From an uncultured Kiritimatiellota bacterium (GTDB taxonomy: Bacteria > Verrucomicrobiota > Kiritimatiellia > RFP12 > UBA1067), in the NCBI GenBank assembly GCA_934667425.1, contig CAKULV010000059.1, positions 1 to 16,049 on the forward strand: 16,049 nucleotides of DNA. Reading direction: 5' to 3'. The translations under genes were made by a program, and so were the position numbers. The notes under the pieces were generated by a model. That model was not told the DNA's origin. It worked only from the letters and a program-made list of their open reading frames with translations, and did not search any database. Positions 13,947 through 16,049 of the stretch are shown one piece after another; position 1 is the first letter of the stretch, and the number at the start of each line of letters is the position of its first letter.

Positions 13947-14993
13947 TCACACCCCGCCGACCTTGGATGCGCTTTTCGTCGCGTCGGCGGAATCATCGTG
14001 CTTCAGGCGGAACAGGCAGGTGACCTTTGTGAAGCGCCCTACCTCGGACTGTATGTCAAACTCATCGGATACGCGCTTGGAGTTCGACAGCCCCATGCCG
14101 GCCCCGAAGCCGAGCGAACGAATCCAGTCATTGGCCGTTGACGTGCCGTCGCGGCAGGCCCATTCGATGTCTGGGATGCCCGGCCCGCGATCCTTTGCCT
14201 TGATCGTGACCGTGTCGTCCGCAAGGATGAACGTGAGGATGCCGCCATGCGAATGGATGCATATGTTTATCTCGAGCTCGTATGCGGCCACGGCAACCCG
14301 CCGGGACACCGAACGGTCGACGTTCCGCTCCTTGAGCAGCTTCTTTATCTCGTTCGCGGCCCGCCCGGCGCTTCCTAGGTCGTTGTGGACGACCGCGAAC
14401 TCCCTGCGCAGGTAATTCACGCCCGTATGCAGCTCCGGGGCATTCGCGCCACGCGCGGCCTTGCGTTCAAGCTTCCGTATCTCAACCGACAGCTCGTAGA
14501 GGAGAGCGCGCATCACGTCGCGCTGGGAGATTATCCCCACAAGCTTGCGCGTAGAGTCAAGCACGGGGAATCGTCCGTACGTGTAGTTGCCGAAATAGCG
14601 CAGCGCGTACGCGAGCGGCATCCCGGCCTCAAGCACCACAAGGTTCGTCGCCATGTGCTCGTCGCACGTGTCGCCGATCCATCCGTTGTCGAGCGCGTTT
14701 ATGATGTCGTTTACGGAAACGATGCCGAAGAGGCGGCCATCCTCGGATACCGGCAAACCCGATATGCGGTTCTCGCGCATTATTCGCTGCGCCTCGCGCA
14801 TCGTCGTGCCGCGTTCGACGGATATGACCTTCCGCTTCATCACGTCACGCACCTTGAACCGCTGAAGCAGCTCCATTATTATGACGGAACCGTCGCCACC
14901 AAGGCTGGATGGATCAAGAGGAACGCGGGCGAAGATGTCGTCGTCCTGCTGCTGTTCGCCCGTGAGTATCGTAGGATTGTACACATCTTCCAT
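13947..14993 (-). CDS. CBS-domain pair fused to an anti-sigma-type HATPase (RsbW/RsbT-like)
   Basis: Cytoplasmic regulatory protein. Residues about 46-104 and 110-168 form two CBS domains (VRDVMKRKVISVERGTTMREA ... GIVSVNDIINAL; LVGIISQRDVMRALL), which usually sense adenine nucleotides. Residues about 195-332 form a GHKL ATPase of the RsbW/SpoIIAB/RsbT type: N box AAYELEINICIHSHGG (Glu240, Asn243), G1 box KDRGPGIPD, G2 box GFGAGMGLSNSKRVSDEF. The CBS and ATPase parts are joined by a charged linker that looks helical. ATG at 14993 has GGAGG 8 nt upstream, and it begins 24 nt after the DRTGG gene. In anaerobes, similar ATPase and DRTGG proteins are encoded beside [FeFe]-hydrogenase genes, but none is visible here. 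It is not a transmembrane histidine kinase: no sensor or H-box. Confidence 0.88.
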   Translation of the reverse strand: MEDVYNPTILTGEQQQDDDIFARVPLDPSSLGGDGSVIIMELLQRFKVRDVMKRKVISVERGTTMREAQRIMRENRISGLPVSEDGRLFGIVSVNDIINALDNGWIGDTCDEHMATNLVVLEAGMPLAYALRYFGNYTYGRFPVLDSTRKLVGIISQRDVMRALLYELSVEIRKLERKAARGANAPELHTGVNYLRREFAVVHNDLGSAGRAANEIKKLLKERNVDRSVSRRVAVAAYELEINICIHSHGGILTFILADDTVTIKAKDRGPGIPDIEWACRDGTSTANDWIRSLGFGAGMGLSNSKRVSDEFDIQSEVGRFTKVTCLFRLKHDDSADATKSASKVGGV

Positions 14994-15017
14994 CTTGCGG
15001 CCTCCGGCTACGTCGCG

Positions 15018-15365
15018 CTATGTGCGCTTCTCCATCTCAAGGGCATCGTGAAGCCTTACGCAGGCATCGTATTTGGAAAGCGGGGACGACACCAGCGGGA
15101 TGTGCAGGTCGTTCGCCACCTTTACCATCGTCTCCGAAAGCGGCTTGGCATTGTGCACCGCCACGCCCATCGCTCCGACGATATGCGCGGTGCGTATCGC
15201 CTGGTCGCTCGCGAGCGAAGTAAGGATGAGCGCGTCATCCGCATCAAACAGCAGCACGTCGCTCATCAGATCGCTCGCCACGACGGCGCCAACGACACGC
15301 GGACTCGCCGCGTCGCCGGCTACAAGCTTCCCGTCAAGCACCTTCACCACATCAGCAATAGTCAT
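15018..15365 (-). CDS. Small DRTGG-domain protein
   Basis: A 115-residue cytoplasmic protein that is a single DRTGG domain (a fold also found in phosphotransacetylase N-termini and linked to CBS proteins). Visible landmarks: MTIADVVKVLDGKLVAGD, DVLLFDADDALILTSLASDQAIRTAHIVG, and PLSETMVKVANDLHIPLVSSPLSKYDACVRL. The name-giving DRTGG sequence is not strictly kept (SDQAIRTA). ATG at 15365 follows an SD-like TGGAGG 9 nt upstream and the promoter at 15389. The next gene, the CBS-HATPase fusion, starts 24 nt after its stop. The pair resembles that found in front of hydrogenase modules in Clostridia-type anaerobes, which is family knowledge and not proof of role here. Confidence 0.88.
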   Translation of the reverse strand: MTIADVVKVLDGKLVAGDAASPRVVGAVVASDLMSDVLLFDADDALILTSLASDQAIRTAHIVGAMGVAVHNAKPLSETMVKVANDLHIPLVSSPLSKYDACVRLHDALEMEKRT

Positions 15366-15388
15366 CGAATACCTCCATTGATGTCGAT

Positions 15389-15397
15389 ATTATACCA
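15389..15397 (-). promoter_or_regulatory. Extended -10 promoter for the DRTGG/CBS-HATPase unit
   Basis: Minus-strand TGGTATAAT, within TTTTGGTATAATATCG, the same extended -10 as in front of ruvA. No clear -35. It lies between the glycosyltransferase stop and the DRTGG start, about 24 nt before the ATG. Confidence 0.7.
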
Positions 15398-15416
15398 AAA
15401 ATCCAACTGCGCGCCC

Positions 15417-16049
15417 CTAAGGCACATTCGGCGATCCGGCATGCTCAACCCGTCTCTTGATCTCGTCCGCGCGGCGCTTGGCCCAGAGGAGAAGCGGAAG
15501 AAGCGGCCGCGCCCATGCCAGCACCCATGCGAACAGTTTCGCGCCAAAGCCCCTCGCCGCGATCCGTTCGCGACGGAACCGCGTGCGCAGATCGGCAAGG
15601 ACGCGTCGGCGTTGCCCCCACGGCAGACCGGGATCGCAGCAGATGGCCTGGGCCTCGTGGTAGAAGACGAGGAACGCGAGTCGTTGCGCCGTCGCGGGGT
15701 CGGCGTCCGCCAAGCCGCCCGCCAGGAAGATGCGAAGCTTCTCCTTGGCCCGCAGGAACCAGTTGCGTTCGCGCTTCCAATCCCCTTCCCGACGGTAGTA
15801 AGTCGTGCAGGCGGACGTCTCGAACCGCAGATAGTCGTAGAGCGGCTTCCGCACGGCCGCAAGCGCCGTCACCGACAGGAGGTAGTCGAGGAGGAACATC
15901 TCGTCCTCGCACATCGTGATGCCGCGCCGGAAGCGTATCTTCCGCGCCTCGATGAGGTCGCGCCGGAAGAGGCTCGCGACGAGGTAGCCGTTCACGCGGC
16001 GCGTCCCGAGGAGGAGCGGGTAGAAGACGCGCGCGAGGATCTCCGCGCG
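15417..16049 (-). CDS. Glycosyltransferase family 2, C-terminal part (partial, 5' end off right edge)
   Basis: The C-terminal part of a GT-A fold glycosyltransferase that adds sugars to a surface polysaccharide or glycan; the frame is open to the right edge, so no start is available. Features seen: RRVNGYLVASLFRRDLIEARKIRF, then GITMCEDEMFLLDYLLS, where the CEDEMF stretch is the usual acidic catalytic block, then PLYDYLRFETSACTTYYR. The C-terminal end has a hydrophobic stretch (AKLFAWVLAWARPLLPLLLW) and a basic tail. An apparent internal GTG at 15995 is not needed as a start because the frame continues upstream. Its composition is GC-richer, and with many arginines, than the neighbouring genes. 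Stop TAG at 15417-15419. Confidence 0.85.
   Translation of the reverse strand, partial: RAEILARVFYPLLLGTRRVNGYLVASLFRRDLIEARKIRFRRGITMCEDEMFLLDYLLSVTALAAVRKPLYDYLRFETSACTTYYRREGDWKRERNWFLRAKEKLRIFLAGGLADADPATAQRLAFLVFYHEAQAICCDPGLPWGQRRRVLADLRTRFRRERIAARGFGAKLFAWVLAWARPLLPLLLWAKRRADEIKRRVEHAGSPNVP

Noticed and set aside
15993..15995. GTG at 15995 as the start of a complete 192-aa protein
   Set aside because: The frame stays open to the right edge with glycosyltransferase-like sequence (REILARVFYPLLLGTRRVNG), so the gene is 5'-partial.

Overview
The window looks like a chromosomal segment of a GC-rich, anaerobic, PVC-type bacterium (Verrucomicrobiota/Kiritimatiellota/Lentisphaerota kind). This lineage is an inference from gene content: a sugar-sensing XylR-like AraC regulator, a secreted GH5-like glycosidase, a DRTGG/CBS-HATPase pair, and a YmdB-like phosphoesterase with an altered metal motif. 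No rRNA, tRNA, CRISPR array or phage gene was seen. Almost everything is on the minus strand, so the natural reading order is right to left.

Right to left on the minus strand: (1) a glycosyltransferase family 2 gene whose start lies beyond the right edge (15417-16049). (2) A two-gene regulatory unit: a DRTGG-domain protein and a CBS-pair/anti-sigma-type ATPase fusion. (3) A unit of ruvA, a YmdB-type metallophosphoesterase and a Cof-type HAD phosphatase, with ruvA and the phosphoesterase gene overlapping as ATGA. (4) A unit of an uncharacterised 323-aa protein, two paralogous Ca2+/Na+ (CaCA) antiporters with overlapping stop/start codons, and the tRNA pseudouridine synthase truA. (5) A unit of a BaiN/HI0933-type flavoprotein and a Gfo/Idh/MocA oxidoreductase. 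Units 2, 3, 4 and 5 each begin with a near-perfect extended -10 element (TGN-TATAAT).

Left of this the organisation changes. A noncoding element of about 330 bp with four heptamer copies at each end, in inverted orientation, sits at 5127-5455. It supplies the last codons and stop of the Gfo/Idh gene and abuts the 5' end of an Mpv17/PMP22-like membrane protein gene. That gene converges on, and overlaps by 119 bp, the only plus-strand gene, a XylR-like regulator (3211-4482). The regulator is divergent from a secreted GH5-like glycosidase (870-3107), which suggests local control of glycan use.

The left end (1 to about 841, minus) is the 5' part of a group II intron lying about 28 bp after the glycosidase stop codon. 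Its reverse transcriptase frame is open to the left edge, but the N-terminal RT motifs appear to be missing, so the copy may be internally deleted.

The clearest unexplained signals are the heptamer-bounded element, the overlap of two unrelated 3' ends, the coupled antiporter pair downstream of a protein of unknown function, and the unusual intron N-terminus. Nothing here is a clearly new defence or mobile system. Most of the window is housekeeping and regulatory genes.
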